The notes under the pieces: generated by a model | Databases searched by the model: none | Told to the model about the DNA's origin: nothing | The model's input: the letters and a program-made list of their open reading frames with translations, nothing else | Made by a program: the position numbers and the translations under genes | Shown: one piece after another, positions 35,330-45,100 of the stretch | Position numbering within the stretch: position 1 is the first letter of the stretch | Layout: every line of letters begins with the position of its first letter | Source of the DNA: Gemmatimonadota bacterium | GTDB taxonomy: Bacteria > Gemmatimonadota > Gemmatimonadetes > Gemmatimonadales > GWC2-71-9 | NCBI GenBank assembly: GCA_016704275.1 | Contig: JADJAK010000003.1 | Span: 496,001 to 560,000, forward strand | Length of the DNA: 64,000 nt | Direction of reading: 5' to 3'

Positions 35330-35386
35330 CCGGAATGGTACCCCGGTGGGGCCGTTCCGCTCCGGTCGGGACAGAATCAATCGGGG

Positions 35387-35392
35387 TAGATT
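35387..35392 (+). promoter_or_regulatory. Putative -10 element TAGATT
   Basis: TAGATT, 68 bases before the GTG at 35461; faces away from the kinase gene. Confidence 0.35.
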
Positions 35393-35460
35393 GCGCATCC
35401 AAGATGCAATGACTGGTCCGCCCTGCCCCTCACCCATCGCGCACCGTGCCTGGAGTCTAC

Positions 35461-36768
35461 GTGAAGCCCTGGTCCCTCTCCTGCCTGGTTCTGGTTGCTG
35501 CCTGTGCTGGCAGCGCCGACGCACCGACCACGACCGCGAGCCTCGAGCCGACCAAGTCCGACTCGGCCGGCATCGTCATGCTGCGGCACGAGGGCGATCC
35601 CTTTGGCCGCGCCCCTCGACTCACTCTGGACAGTGCGGCGCTCGCCGAGATCAAGGGATCGGCGGAAGACGCCGCGGCCGACATCTCCACCATCGCCCCG
35701 GCCCTTTTCCTCGCCGACGGTCGACTGGTCGGTCGTGATCAACAGCGCCAGGTGATCGTCGTCTTCGGGGCCGACGGCATGAGCCGCAAGGAGTTCGGAC
35801 GGCCGGGTGCCGGCCCTGGTGAATTCACCGCGATCGGCAACATCGTGCCAGCCGGTGGCACCACGGTGCTGGTGCAGGACTACGCCAACGCTCGCGCCAC
35901 GGTGGTCGATCCGGTCAGCGGATTGGGTGCCGAGTATCCGCTGGCCAAGGCAATGGCGGACGGCGGCAACGTCCTGATTGGCGAGGCGAACGGCAGGCTC
36001 CTCCTCTACGGCCTGAACATCACCTCGGGTGCCGATGCGGCCGCAGGGACCCCGGCCGGCATCAAGGGCGTGCTCTTCAATCCGGCGGCCGATGCGTCAC
36101 GGCGCGCCTTCACCACCGGGCCAGCGGAGAAGCCGCCAGAGGCACCGCGCGTCGTGGAGGGAACCGGCGGAATGATGATGGTCGGGATGGCGATTCGGAT
36201 GAAGACGTTCGAGGCATTCCCGACGGCCTTTGCGTGGGGTGGCCGGTATGTCGTGGCTGACCCGAACCACTTCCGGATGGAGTTTCGGGACACCACGGGA
36301 GGACTGCAGCAGGTGCTCGTGGTCGCGCAGGCGCGTCAGGCGGTGACCGAGAAGCTCCTGAACGACAACGCATCGGAAATGATCGCGCAGTTCACCGGCG
36401 CGAGCAGCGGGCGGGCATCGACGATGAGCGTCGGCTCCACGCGCGCCATCGGTGGCGGAGGGGCCGGCCCCGACACCGCAGAAATGCGCAAGAACATGCT
36501 GGCCAATGAGCACGCCGACTCGCTGCCACTGTTCGAGCGGACGCAGGTGACCCCGAACGGGACGCTCTGGGTGGTGGACTATCCGATTCCGGGCGCCGAC
36601 GGGTGGGCGGCCACTGCCTTCGCGAAGGACGGGCGCATCCTCGGCCGGCTGGTCGAAGCGAAGGGCGCGGCTCCGCTCGCCTTCGGCGATGATCGCGTCG
36701 TGTTTCGCACCGAGGACGACCTCGGCATCGGTACCTTCACGATTCGCAGGGTCAACTTCCCGAAGTGA
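35461..36768 (+). CDS. Six-bladed beta-propeller lipoprotein
   Basis: 435 residues from GTG 35461 (GGAG seven bases upstream). Lipoprotein signal SLSCLVLVAACAGS. Propeller blades: LFLADGRLVGRDQQRQVIVV, FGADGMSRKEFGRPGAGPGE, GNIVPAGGTTVLVQDYANAR, RTQVTPNGTLWVVDYPIPGA. GRPGAGPGEF is the hallmark of the large propeller lipoprotein family that also supplied the broken copy at 4759-5650. Function unknown; monocistronic with a strong terminator. Confidence 0.8.
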   Translation: MKPWSLSCLVLVAACAGSADAPTTTASLEPTKSDSAGIVMLRHEGDPFGRAPRLTLDSAALAEIKGSAEDAAADISTIAPALFLADGRLVGRDQQRQVIVVFGADGMSRKEFGRPGAGPGEFTAIGNIVPAGGTTVLVQDYANARATVVDPVSGLGAEYPLAKAMADGGNVLIGEANGRLLLYGLNITSGADAAAGTPAGIKGVLFNPAADASRRAFTTGPAEKPPEAPRVVEGTGGMMMVGMAIRMKTFEAFPTAFAWGGRYVVADPNHFRMEFRDTTGGLQQVLVVAQARQAVTEKLLNDNASEMIAQFTGASSGRASTMSVGSTRAIGGGGAGPDTAEMRKNMLANEHADSLPLFERTQVTPNGTLWVVDYPIPGADGWAATAFAKDGRILGRLVEAKGAAPLAFGDDRVVFRTEDDLGIGTFTIRRVNFPK

Positions 36769-36788
36769 TTCACCGCCAGACTGGAAAC

Positions 36789-36822
36789 AGAACGCGGCGC
36801 CCACTGGGCGCCGCGTTTCGTT
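36789..36822. terminator. Terminator shared by convergent genes
   Basis: AACGCGGCGCCC-ACT-GGGCGCCGCGTTT hairpin (36791-36818), then TCGTTT on plus and GTTCTGTTT on minus. Lies between the propeller gene and the convergent TPR gene. Confidence 0.75.
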
Positions 36823-36855
36823 TCCGTCGAGGCCTGCCGCGTTCAGCGCAGCGTC

Positions 36856-37527
36856 TCAGCCCTGACCGATCGTCATCTCCGCCAGCCGAACCTCGGCCTC
36901 GGTCTTCGCGGCCGTCTCGGCGTACTTGTCGAGAATTTCGCGGTAGCACTTCATCGCCTCGTCCTTGTTCTTGGACAGGCGGAAGGCACGGCCAGCGTCC
37001 AGGAGCGCCGACGCCTTGAGGTAATCCGAGGTCGCTTCATCGGCCGCCTTGCGGTAGGCCGCGGCAGCCTCGGCGTACTTCCCGGTGTTCTCGTAGCCAC
37101 TGCCCAGCAGGCCGTTGGCCGGCGACGCGTAGAGCGCCGGCGGATTGGTCTTGAGGAAGTCGAGCAGCGAGGCGATCGCCAGCTCGGTCTGCCCGCTCAC
37201 CAGTCGGGCCTGCGCGACGCCGAGCGAGGCACTGTAGGCTGCGGAGGTGCCGGAGTAGGTCGTGACGACCTTCTCGAACTGGGACACCGCTTCCGGCAGG
37301 TTCCCCTGCTCGGCCGTGATCCGCGCCGACTCGAGGGCCTGGGCCGCGAAGGCCTCCTTGCGCTTGCCCGCCGTGATGGCGAACCAGATCCCGAGCGCCA
37401 CCACCAGGACCGCCGCACCGGCGATGCCGAGCACCTTGATGCGCTGGGGAGTCAGGAAGGAGCCGTCCGCGTAGTGCGGCACGGCATCCGGGGTCGTCGT
37501 CGAGGTGTCGTCGGTAGAAGTAGCCAT
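36856..37527 (-). CDS. Tetratricopeptide membrane protein, YfgM-like
   Basis: 223 residues from ATG 37527. A cytosolic Thr-rich N-terminus (ATSTDDTSTTTPDAVPHYAD), one membrane helix (IKVLGIAGAAVLVVALGIWF), then TPR repeats in the periplasm (EQGNLPEAVSQFEKVVTTYS, GLLGSGYENTGKYAEAAAAY, DAGRAFRLSKNKDEAMKCYR). The topology matches YfgM/BamD-like coiled TPR proteins of the secretion or outer-membrane assembly apparatus; the exact partner is unknown. Confidence 0.75.
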   Translation of the reverse strand: MATSTDDTSTTTPDAVPHYADGSFLTPQRIKVLGIAGAAVLVVALGIWFAITAGKRKEAFAAQALESARITAEQGNLPEAVSQFEKVVTTYSGTSAAYSASLGVAQARLVSGQTELAIASLLDFLKTNPPALYASPANGLLGSGYENTGKYAEAAAAYRKAADEATSDYLKASALLDAGRAFRLSKNKDEAMKCYREILDKYAETAAKTEAEVRLAEMTIGQG

Positions 37528-37686
37528 GCGACCTGTCGTGTAAGAAGCCCCGCCACTGGCCAGAAATGGCCGATACAGCCTCCAAAGATGGCACAATGGC
37601 GTGGTGGACGCCAGATCCCGACCCCGTCCCTTGTCTCCACCGCCCTGCAGGGTGTCCATTCCTCCCAGCCCCGACCGGAGCACCGC

Positions 37687-40600
37687 TTGCTGGCCAACTA
37701 TATCACGCTGTCCCGCTTCCCCCTCCTCCTCGCCAACGTCCTGATACTCTATTTCGGCTCACCAGCCCTCCGGCTGGCGGGGGTCGCCCTCCTGCTGGTG
37801 GGGCTCGGCCTGGACACGGTGGACGGGATGGTGGCACGGAAGAGCGGCCAAACCACCATGTTTGGCTCGGTGCTCGACATCGCGGCCGATCGCACCTATG
37901 AATTGGTGCTCTGGGCCGTCTTTGCCGATCTCGGGCTGATTTCGGTGGTCATCCCGCTCGTGGTGATCGCCCGGACCACCCTCACGGACGCCTTCCGGAG
38001 TATCGGGATCGCCCAAGGGGTGGCCCCCTTCGACCAGCACAAGTCGAAGCTTGGCAAGTTCATGGTCGGATCCCCCTTCATGCGGACCGGGTACTCGATC
38101 AGCAAGATCGTCACCTTTACCCTGCTCACCCTGGCCCAAGCGCTCGCGGGGTACCCCGCCTCAGACAGGCTGGCCGGGTACGCCCCGACCCTGTTGCAGG
38201 GCGGTCGCTGGCTGGCCTGGGTGGCACTCACCTTCTGCGTCTTCCGGGGCCTGCCCGTGATCATTGCCAATCTCCGCCGCTACTGGGGGATGCCGGCTGC
38301 CGCCGCCACCCTCCTCTTAGCGGTGCTCCCGAATGGCGGGCTGACGGCCCAGCAGACCGCGGCCCCCGCCCCGCTGCCAACCATCGCCAGCAAGACCGCC
38401 GGTTGGAGCCGTCTCCCCGGCTTCGTCACCATGTATCTCGACGAATCGAAGGGGACCCTCGCCCTCGAGCTGCCCAAGGGCGGCCTTCGGGCGCTCTTCG
38501 TCGCCGAGCTCGCGACCGGGCTCGGCTCCAATCCGATCGGACTGGATCGCGGGGCCAACGGCCCGTCCTACGTCACCCGCTTCGAAACGGCCGGCAACGT
38601 GGTGCGGGTCATCTTCGAGAACTGGAGCTATCGCACGCGAGGGGACTCGCTCCATCGTCGCACGGTCGATGAGGCGTTTCCGTCGAGCATCTCCGGTGCG
38701 TTGCCGATCATCGGCGCCGAGGGCGACCGCGTGCTCGTCGATGCGACGGACTTCGTGCATCGTGACTGGATGGAAGTCGCCTCGACGCTGCAGCGAAGCC
38801 AGGAGGGGAGTTACGCCGTTGCGCGCGACCGCTCCGGCGTCAATCGCAATTTCACCGCGGGCTTCCCGGGCAACAGTGAAATCGACGTGTCGCTCACCTT
38901 TGCGACGAGTGGCATTCCGGGCCGCACGGTGGAGTCCATCGTTCCCGATGGCCGGGCATTCACGCTGCGTCAACACCTGACGCTGCTCGCCCTCCCAGAT
39001 GCTCGCTACGTCCCCCGTCTGTACGATCCGCGAGTCGGCTACGGCGCCACCGGATTCAAGGACTACTTCGAGCCGATCCAGGGCGATCTCACGCAGCGCT
39101 GGATCGCGCGGCACCGGCTGCAGCGTCAGGACCCGGCGAACCCCGGGTCGCCGATCCTCAATCCGATCGTCTACTACATCGACCCCGGCATTCCCGAGCC
39201 CGTCCGCACCGCGACGTTCGAAGGTGCCAAGTGGTGGGAGGAGGCGTTCGCACGGGCCGGATTGCCCGGCGCCTTCCGCGTTGCGTACCTCCCCGCGGGT
39301 GCCGATCCGATGGATGCGCGGTACAACGTGGTGCAGTGGGAGAATCGCAACGAACGCGGCTGGAGCATTGGCGGTGCCGTTGGCGATCCGCGCACCGGCG
39401 AGCTGCTCAAGGGAATGGCGCGGATGGACTCGCACCGTGCGCGCACCGACTACAACCTTTACGCGGCCTTCTTCGGCGCCGACGCCGCCTCGGCCGACAC
39501 CGCCTTCGTGCTGGCCCGCGTCCGCCAGGTCACGGCGCACGAGATCGGTCACACGCTGGGCCTGGCCCACAACTACATCGCTTCGACCTACGATCGTGGT
39601 TCGGTGATGGACTACCCTGCCCCGCGAATCCGGATGACCAATGGCCGGCCCGATATCTCGGCCGCCTATGACGTGGGCCCCGGCGAGTACGACGTCTGGG
39701 CGATCCGCTGGGGCTACGGCATCTGGCCCGCAGCGGTGGAGGCGGACTCGTTGCGCGCGATTGTCGCCGACGGCCTGCGGAAGGGCTATCGCTTCCTCTC
39801 CGACAACGACGCCCGCCCCGAATCGGCGAGTGACCCCCGCACCAATCTCTGGGATGATGCGGCGACCGCAGAGGAGTTCCTGAGGCACCAGATGGAGGTG
39901 CGGCGTTGGGGCATCGCGCACTTCGGCCTCCGCAACATCCGCGACGGTGAGCCGATCGCGACGCTGCAGGAGCGCTTCGTGCCGCTCTACTTCTGGCATC
40001 GCTTCGCAATCAACTCGCTGGTGAAGACCGTCGGTGGGATGGAGTATGCCTACGCCGTAAAGGGCGATGGGCAGCAGGCGACGCGGATGATCTCGGCCGA
40101 CCGTCAACGCGCGGCCCTCGCCCAGTTGCTCACCACCCTCGAGCCGTCCGAATTGGCGATCCCCGATTCCATTCAGACGCTGATGGCCCCTCGGCCCGGC
40201 GGCTACCCCGAATCGGTGGAGCTCTTTGCGACCCGCAGTCGCCCGGGCTTCGATGCGCTGAGCGCTGCGCGCACGCTGGCCCAGTTCACCGTCGACGGCT
40301 TGTTGCAGCGGGAGCGTGCCGCGCGCCTGGTGATCGGGGCGGTGCGCCACTCGGGCCAGCTCACGTTCGAGGAAGTGATCGACCGCCTCGTGGCGGCCAC
40401 CTGGCGCGGTGCTGCGACCACGCCAACCGAAGCTGCCTTGCGCCGTGTTACCCAGCGGGCCGTCGTGGATCGGATGCTGACCCTCGCGGCTGACCGGGAC
40501 GCTGCCCAGGAAGTCCGTGATGTCGTGGAATTGAAGCTGGCCGCGCTCGGGACCGACGCGAAGGCGCGGTCCGTGGTTGGGGTGGTCACGGCGCGGGCCC

Positions 40601-40719
40601 ATTGGGCCGCGATCTCCGCGGACATCACCCGGTGGCGCGAACGTCGCGAACTGCCGACACCCTCCCCGGCCCTGCGCGCCCCGCCGGGAGACCCCTTCGG
40701 CGACGACGGCCGGCCATGA
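37687..40719 (+). CDS. CDP-alcohol phosphatidyltransferase fused in frame to a zinc metalloprotease
   Basis: One uninterrupted frame of 1010 residues. TTG 37687 (GGAG six bases upstream) starts a phospholipid synthase: residues 43-67 carry the full CDP-OH motif D-x2-DG-x2-AR-x8-G-x3-D-x3-D, with about six helices to residue 200. At residue 202 (ATG 38290) text like a signal peptide begins (PAAAATLLLAVLPNGGLTAQ). The remainder is a DUF5117-like metalloprotease with HEIGHTLGLAH near residue 618 and a downstream Met-turn region. The join falls beside a GGGGG run (38285-38289); with four G the first protein would end 13 residues later at TAG. It may therefore be two overlapping genes. Confidence 0.75.
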   Translation: MLANYITLSRFPLLLANVLILYFGSPALRLAGVALLLVGLGLDTVDGMVARKSGQTTMFGSVLDIAADRTYELVLWAVFADLGLISVVIPLVVIARTTLTDAFRSIGIAQGVAPFDQHKSKLGKFMVGSPFMRTGYSISKIVTFTLLTLAQALAGYPASDRLAGYAPTLLQGGRWLAWVALTFCVFRGLPVIIANLRRYWGMPAAAATLLLAVLPNGGLTAQQTAAPAPLPTIASKTAGWSRLPGFVTMYLDESKGTLALELPKGGLRALFVAELATGLGSNPIGLDRGANGPSYVTRFETAGNVVRVIFENWSYRTRGDSLHRRTVDEAFPSSISGALPIIGAEGDRVLVDATDFVHRDWMEVASTLQRSQEGSYAVARDRSGVNRNFTAGFPGNSEIDVSLTFATSGIPGRTVESIVPDGRAFTLRQHLTLLALPDARYVPRLYDPRVGYGATGFKDYFEPIQGDLTQRWIARHRLQRQDPANPGSPILNPIVYYIDPGIPEPVRTATFEGAKWWEEAFARAGLPGAFRVAYLPAGADPMDARYNVVQWENRNERGWSIGGAVGDPRTGELLKGMARMDSHRARTDYNLYAAFFGADAASADTAFVLARVRQVTAHEIGHTLGLAHNYIASTYDRGSVMDYPAPRIRMTNGRPDISAAYDVGPGEYDVWAIRWGYGIWPAAVEADSLRAIVADGLRKGYRFLSDNDARPESASDPRTNLWDDAATAEEFLRHQMEVRRWGIAHFGLRNIRDGEPIATLQERFVPLYFWHRFAINSLVKTVGGMEYAYAVKGDGQQATRMISADRQRAALAQLLTTLEPSELAIPDSIQTLMAPRPGGYPESVELFATRSRPGFDALSAARTLAQFTVDGLLQRERAARLVIGAVRHSGQLTFEEVIDRLVAATWRGAATTPTEAALRRVTQRAVVDRMLTLAADRDAAQEVRDVVELKLAALGTDAKARSVVGVVTARAHWAAISADITRWRERRELPTPSPALRAPPGDPFGDDGRP

Positions 40720-40776
40720 ATCCAGCCGACTGCATCCAACGGACGACGTGGAGCGAACCGAGGGGAGATGACAGGA

Positions 40777-41364
40777 ATGCTCCTCACTCCCGGCGTGATG
40801 ATGGGTGACCTCGACGCTGCCGAACTCTTCGGCCGCATCGCTCGCGGCGACCAGCGTGCGGTGGCCGACTGCGTCCAGACCTTCGGCGGGCTGGTGCAGG
40901 CGCTGGCGAAGCGCTGGAACCACGATCCCGCTGATGCCGAGGATGCGGTGCAGGAGATCTTCATCGACCTGTGGAAGAGCGCCGGTCGATACGACCCAGC
41001 CAAGTGTTCCCCGCGGGGCTTCGTGGCAATGATCGCGAGGCGCCGACTGATTGATCGGGCTCGGAAGCGCGGACGCGCCCCGGTGATGGTCGCCTTCCCC
41101 GAAGATTTCGATCCGGCCGCCGAGACGACCGGAGCGGCGGAGGTGCTGGAGCACGGCGATGCGGCGCGCCGCGTGCTCGCCGAGTTGACGCCGATGCAAC
41201 GACGGATGCTGGAGATGACCCTGCTCGAAGGAAAGACGCATGAGGAGGTGGCGCTTGAGACCGACACGCCCCTCGGCACGGTCAAGTCGCACGTGCGTCG
41301 TGGCCTGCTGCGGGCCCGGGCGTTGATGGGTGTGGGCCAGTCCAACGAAGGGGGTGCTCGATGA
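40777..41364 (+). CDS. ECF RNA polymerase sigma factor (RskA-type partner)
   Basis: 195 residues from ATG 40777, with GGGGAG about nine bases upstream; ATGs at 40768 and 40801 are alternatives. Region 2: ALAKRWNHDPADAEDAVQEI, FIDLWKSAGRYDPAKCSPRG, FVAMIARRRLIDRARKRG. Region 4: LTPMQRRMLEMTLLEGKTHE, EVALETDTPLGTVKSHVRRG. Resembles SigK/ECF19-like factors. The next gene, overlapping by 4 bases, encodes its likely anti-sigma factor. It starts 57 bases after the metalloprotease and may share its transcript. Confidence 0.92.
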   Translation: MLLTPGVMMGDLDAAELFGRIARGDQRAVADCVQTFGGLVQALAKRWNHDPADAEDAVQEIFIDLWKSAGRYDPAKCSPRGFVAMIARRRLIDRARKRGRAPVMVAFPEDFDPAAETTGAAEVLEHGDAARRVLAELTPMQRRMLEMTLLEGKTHEEVALETDTPLGTVKSHVRRGLLRARALMGVGQSNEGGAR

Positions 41365-42020
41365 CCGACATGCAACGCCCCTCCGACGAGGAGCTGATCG
41401 AGGCGGAGCTTGCGGCCGCGCTGGTGGCGGGCGAAGAATCTCCCCTCTCGCGCGAGCTGACCGCCACCCTCATCAGCCGGGGCGAGGCGGATGTCTCCCC
41501 AGTGATCGATCTCGGGGCGCGGCGCACGACGGGCGTGCCATGGTGGACCGGGTGGGCCGCCGCCGCCGCGATCGCCCTCTGGGCCATGGTCGGCCGCAGT
41601 CCGGGGCCCACCGTGATCACCGGGCCGAGTGTGGCTGCCTTGCGGGCAACGCTCTTGCCGACCGCCGGCGAACTCTCCTGGACGCGTGGCCCCGACGAGG
41701 CGGCCGACAGCGCGCACGGCGACGTGGTGTGGAGCGATTCCGCACAGACCGGCGTGATGCGATTCCACCAGCTCGCCGCCAACGACCCGACCAAGGAGCA
41801 GTACCAGCTCTGGATCTTCGATGCGTCGGGCGATGAACGCTATCCCGTGGACGGCGGCGTCTTCAATGTGGCCGCCGGCACTGCGGAGGCGCTGGTGCCG
41901 ATCGACCCGGCCATCCGGGTCACGAAGGCGACGCTGTTTGTGGTGACGGTCGAGAAGCCCGGTGGCGTGGTGGTGTCGGACCGATCGCGTGTGGCATTGA
42001 TCGCGAAGCGCGGCGCCTAG
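41361..42020 (+). CDS. RskA-like anti-sigma factor
   Basis: 219 residues. An N-terminal cytosolic stretch (SDEELIEAELAAALVAGEES), one membrane helix (WWTGWAAAAAIALWAMVG), and a periplasmic domain with DVVWSDSAQTGVMRFHQLA, EQYQLWIFDASGDERYPVDG and VFVVTVEKPGGVVVSDRSRV, the anti-sigma-K (RskA) domain. It would hold the sigma factor encoded just upstream inactive until regulated proteolysis. ATGA overlap supports strict co-production. A shared terminator follows. Confidence 0.88.
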   Translation: MTDMQRPSDEELIEAELAAALVAGEESPLSRELTATLISRGEADVSPVIDLGARRTTGVPWWTGWAAAAAIALWAMVGRSPGPTVITGPSVAALRATLLPTAGELSWTRGPDEAADSAHGDVVWSDSAQTGVMRFHQLAANDPTKEQYQLWIFDASGDERYPVDGGVFNVAAGTAEALVPIDPAIRVTKATLFVVTVEKPGGVVVSDRSRVALIAKRGA

Positions 42021-42044
42021 TCGCTCGCGTCGCACGCGAAAACA

Positions 42045-42077
42045 CAACGGGGCGACGCGTGATGCGTCGCCCCGTTG
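42045..42077. terminator. Bidirectional terminator, 14-bp stem
   Basis: CAACGGGGCGACGC (42045-42058), loop GTGAT, GCGTCGCCCCGTTG (42064-42077). Perfect stem between convergent genes; the plus side has GAAAAC before it, and T-rich text is weak on both sides. Confidence 0.75.
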
Positions 42078-42101
42078 CGTTGGTACGTCGTGCCGAGGCC
42101 G

Positions 42102-45100
42102 TTACGGCTTGGCGGGCGGCACGGGGGTCGTGTAGGTGACCTGATCGCGACCCTTGTTGACGGCCGGGATGCCCTTGACCATCCACTCCGGGGCGGCTGC
42201 GCCCTTGAGCTTGGTGTCGAAGAACTGCTGCATCCGCATGGCCATGTCCTTCTGATTGGCGCGCGACGCCGGGTTGTGCACGTCACCGTTGTAGTTGATG
42301 AGGTACACCTCCTTGTTCAACCGGCGGAGGCCGACGAACAACTCGATCCCCTGCCACCAGGGCACCGCGTCGTCCTGGTCGTTGTGCATGATGAAGAGCG
42401 GCGTCGTCACGCGCTGCAGGTGGAAGAGCGGCGAGTTCTCGAGGTAGAGATCCTGCGCCTCCCACAGCGACTTGCCGATGCGGCTCTGCCCCTTCTCGTA
42501 CTGGAAGGCGCGCGCCAGGCCACTGCCCCACCGGATGCCGCCGTAGGCCGACGTCATGTTGGCGACGGGGGCACCGGCCATCGCGGCCGAGAACAGCGAC
42601 GTCTGCGTGACGATGTAGGCCGCCTGGTAGCCGCCCCACGACTGTCCCTGGATGCCAAGGCCCTTGGGATCGACGTACCCACGGGCCAGCAGCATCTGCA
42701 CGCCGGGCACGATCGACTTGCGGGCGCTCTCGCCCGGGTGGCCTTCCTCGTAGTGGATGTCCGGCATGAAGACGAGGTAGCCGTTCGAGGCGTAGTGGGT
42801 CGCGTTGATGATGTTCCGGCCGGTCGGCGGGACATAGCTGAAGAGCCCGTCGGAGAGATCCTCGTAGTTGTACGCGATGAGCGGGTACTTCTTCGAGGGA
42901 TCGAAGTTCTCCGGCTTGTACAGGATGCCCTGCAGCGGCACGCCGTCCTCGCTCAGCCAGCTCACGAGTTCGGCCGTCCCCCAGTTGTACTCCTTCTGCC
43001 ACGGATTCACGTCGGTGATCTTGGTCACCTGCGTGAGCGACGGTCCAACCCAGAGGTTCGGGAATTCGACGAAGGTGCCGCGCGTCATGAGGTAGACGTC
43101 GGCCGCCTTCGCCTTGGTCGGCGCGCCATAGGCATAGTCGCCAAAGACGATCTTCTCCGGCGCGCCCTTCACGTCGAGCCGGTCGCGGTAATAGCCGCTG
43201 CCCTTGGTGGCCTCGGAGAAGGCGCGGAAGTACAGCGGCTTGCTCGGGTCGATGAAGCGATCCTCTTCGCGATCACGATTCAGGTCGACGATCCGGAAGG
43301 CCGTCCGTTCGCGACGGCCGACCGAGTCGGTCACCATGACCGGGGCCTTCGCGCCGGTCGGATCGAGTTCCCAGACGTCGAAGCGGTCGTACACGAGGAC
43401 CGACTTGTCGCCCTTGGTCCAGCCGGCCACGCCCCAGGCCGCTGGCTCGTCCGGCGTGCTCCAGGTCTCCTGACCGAAGCGGACGCCCTTCACCTGGGCC
43501 GTGACGTTGAGGAGCGTGTTGGTGGCAAGCTGATAGGCATACCAGTTCCCACGATCGAAGTAATAGGCGTACTTCGCATCAGGCGAGAGCTGCCCACCCG
43601 TCTGCACCTGGGTGGCGATCTGCTTGCGGATGCCGGTGATCGGATCGACCACATAGATGTCGTTGCCGCCCGCGCCCCACATCTTCTCGATGTCGTAGCG
43701 CACCGAGCTCGTCGCGACGCCGACCTTGGCATCGTCGGAGAGCTGCACGCCGCTGACGGTGTCATCGGCGAGCTTGACGAGCCGCTTGTCGCCGACGAGG
43801 GTCATCATCGTGTCGCGACCCTTGACGGTGCGTGTCGCCTTCGGCGCCGGGCCGAGATGGAAGATCGTCTGATAGCTCTTGGTCCGATCACGCCCGGCGC
43901 TCAGGAGCTGTGCGGGCTGCAACTGCGGATCCTTCCAGTGCCACAGGTCAAAGCGCGCCTTGCCGTTCAACGAGTCGGCCGGGATGGTATCGGGAGCGGG
44001 CGGCGACATGGTGAACTGCAGTGCCGTCCCGTTGCGACTGAAGGTGGCGGTCGTGGTCGCCGGAATGCGGAGTCCGGTCGGCACCATCGCCGGCGTGATC
44101 AGCGCGGTCGCCGTGCCGCTCTTGAGCGTGCCATGGTAGATCGTGCCCACGGCCTCCGGCTTGCCGAACTCGGCACCGGCATCGGTCGTGAAGACGAACT
44201 GCTGCTGGGCCCGGTCGAAGTTGAAGCCGCGATAATTGCCCGGCGCCTTCATCACCGTGGTGGTGGTCCCGGTCGCGAGGTTGCGGATGAAGATCCCGTC
44301 CTGCGTCGAGTCCCGCGAGGCGATGGTGTAGACCAGCACCTTGGCGCTGTCGTCAAAGGTCGACGAGGCGACGTAGGTCATCTTCTCCTCGGCGCCGGTC
44401 ACCATGTTCCGCAGCGTGATCGTGGAGCCGTACGTCCGGCGCGGCCCCGTCGACGCGGCAGCCCCTGCCCCGCCCGCGGCACCGCGGCCACCAGCGCCAC
44501 GCCCACCGGCGGCACCGGCCGCGCCGCGACCATTCGCCGCCGACGAGTCACCGGGGACGCGCACCGAGTCCGGCGTGTAGATCATCCAGTTGCTGCTCTC
44601 CCTCGCCAACCGGGGGCCGCGTGCCCCGACAATCGCCGTCTGAACCCCGGTCCGAAGATCGAGGATGACCAGCGCCCCCTTCGGAGTCACCGTGTCGGGC
44701 GCGGCGGCGGCCGGCGCAGGCGCCGCCCCGGCCGGTACCGCGGCTGGCCGCGGAGCATTCTTGAGCGCCGCGACCGCCTTGGCGATGCGGTCCACCTCGG
44801 CCTTGGTCGCTTGCGTGGTCGCGATCGCGAACCGCCCATCCGGGGTCAGCTGCCCGCTTCCCCCCGCGGCGCCACCGGCAGCCGGCGCCCCACCGCCCGC
44901 CGCGCCGCGCGCGGGGACGCTGTTGTTGGCCCGCGCGATGTAGCCGAGCGGAATGGTGTATTCCGTGTTGCCGGTGGTGGCACGGACGACATAGCGGCCG
45001 TCGCCCACCTGCGGACGAATGGTGTAGGCGGCCCAGCGACCGTCGTTGGAGAGCGTCGGCGCACCGATCGACTCCCAACGATCCCAGTCGGCCTGGGTCA

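Noticed and set aside
38317..41292. A 991-codon open frame opposite the metalloprotease
   Set aside because: Antisense shadow: no start context, no family match, and it covers two convincing plus-strand genes.
44453..44545. Gly/Ala-rich segment as a tandem DNA repeat
   Set aside because: It is a protein low-complexity linker within the S9 peptidase; the DNA units are irregular.
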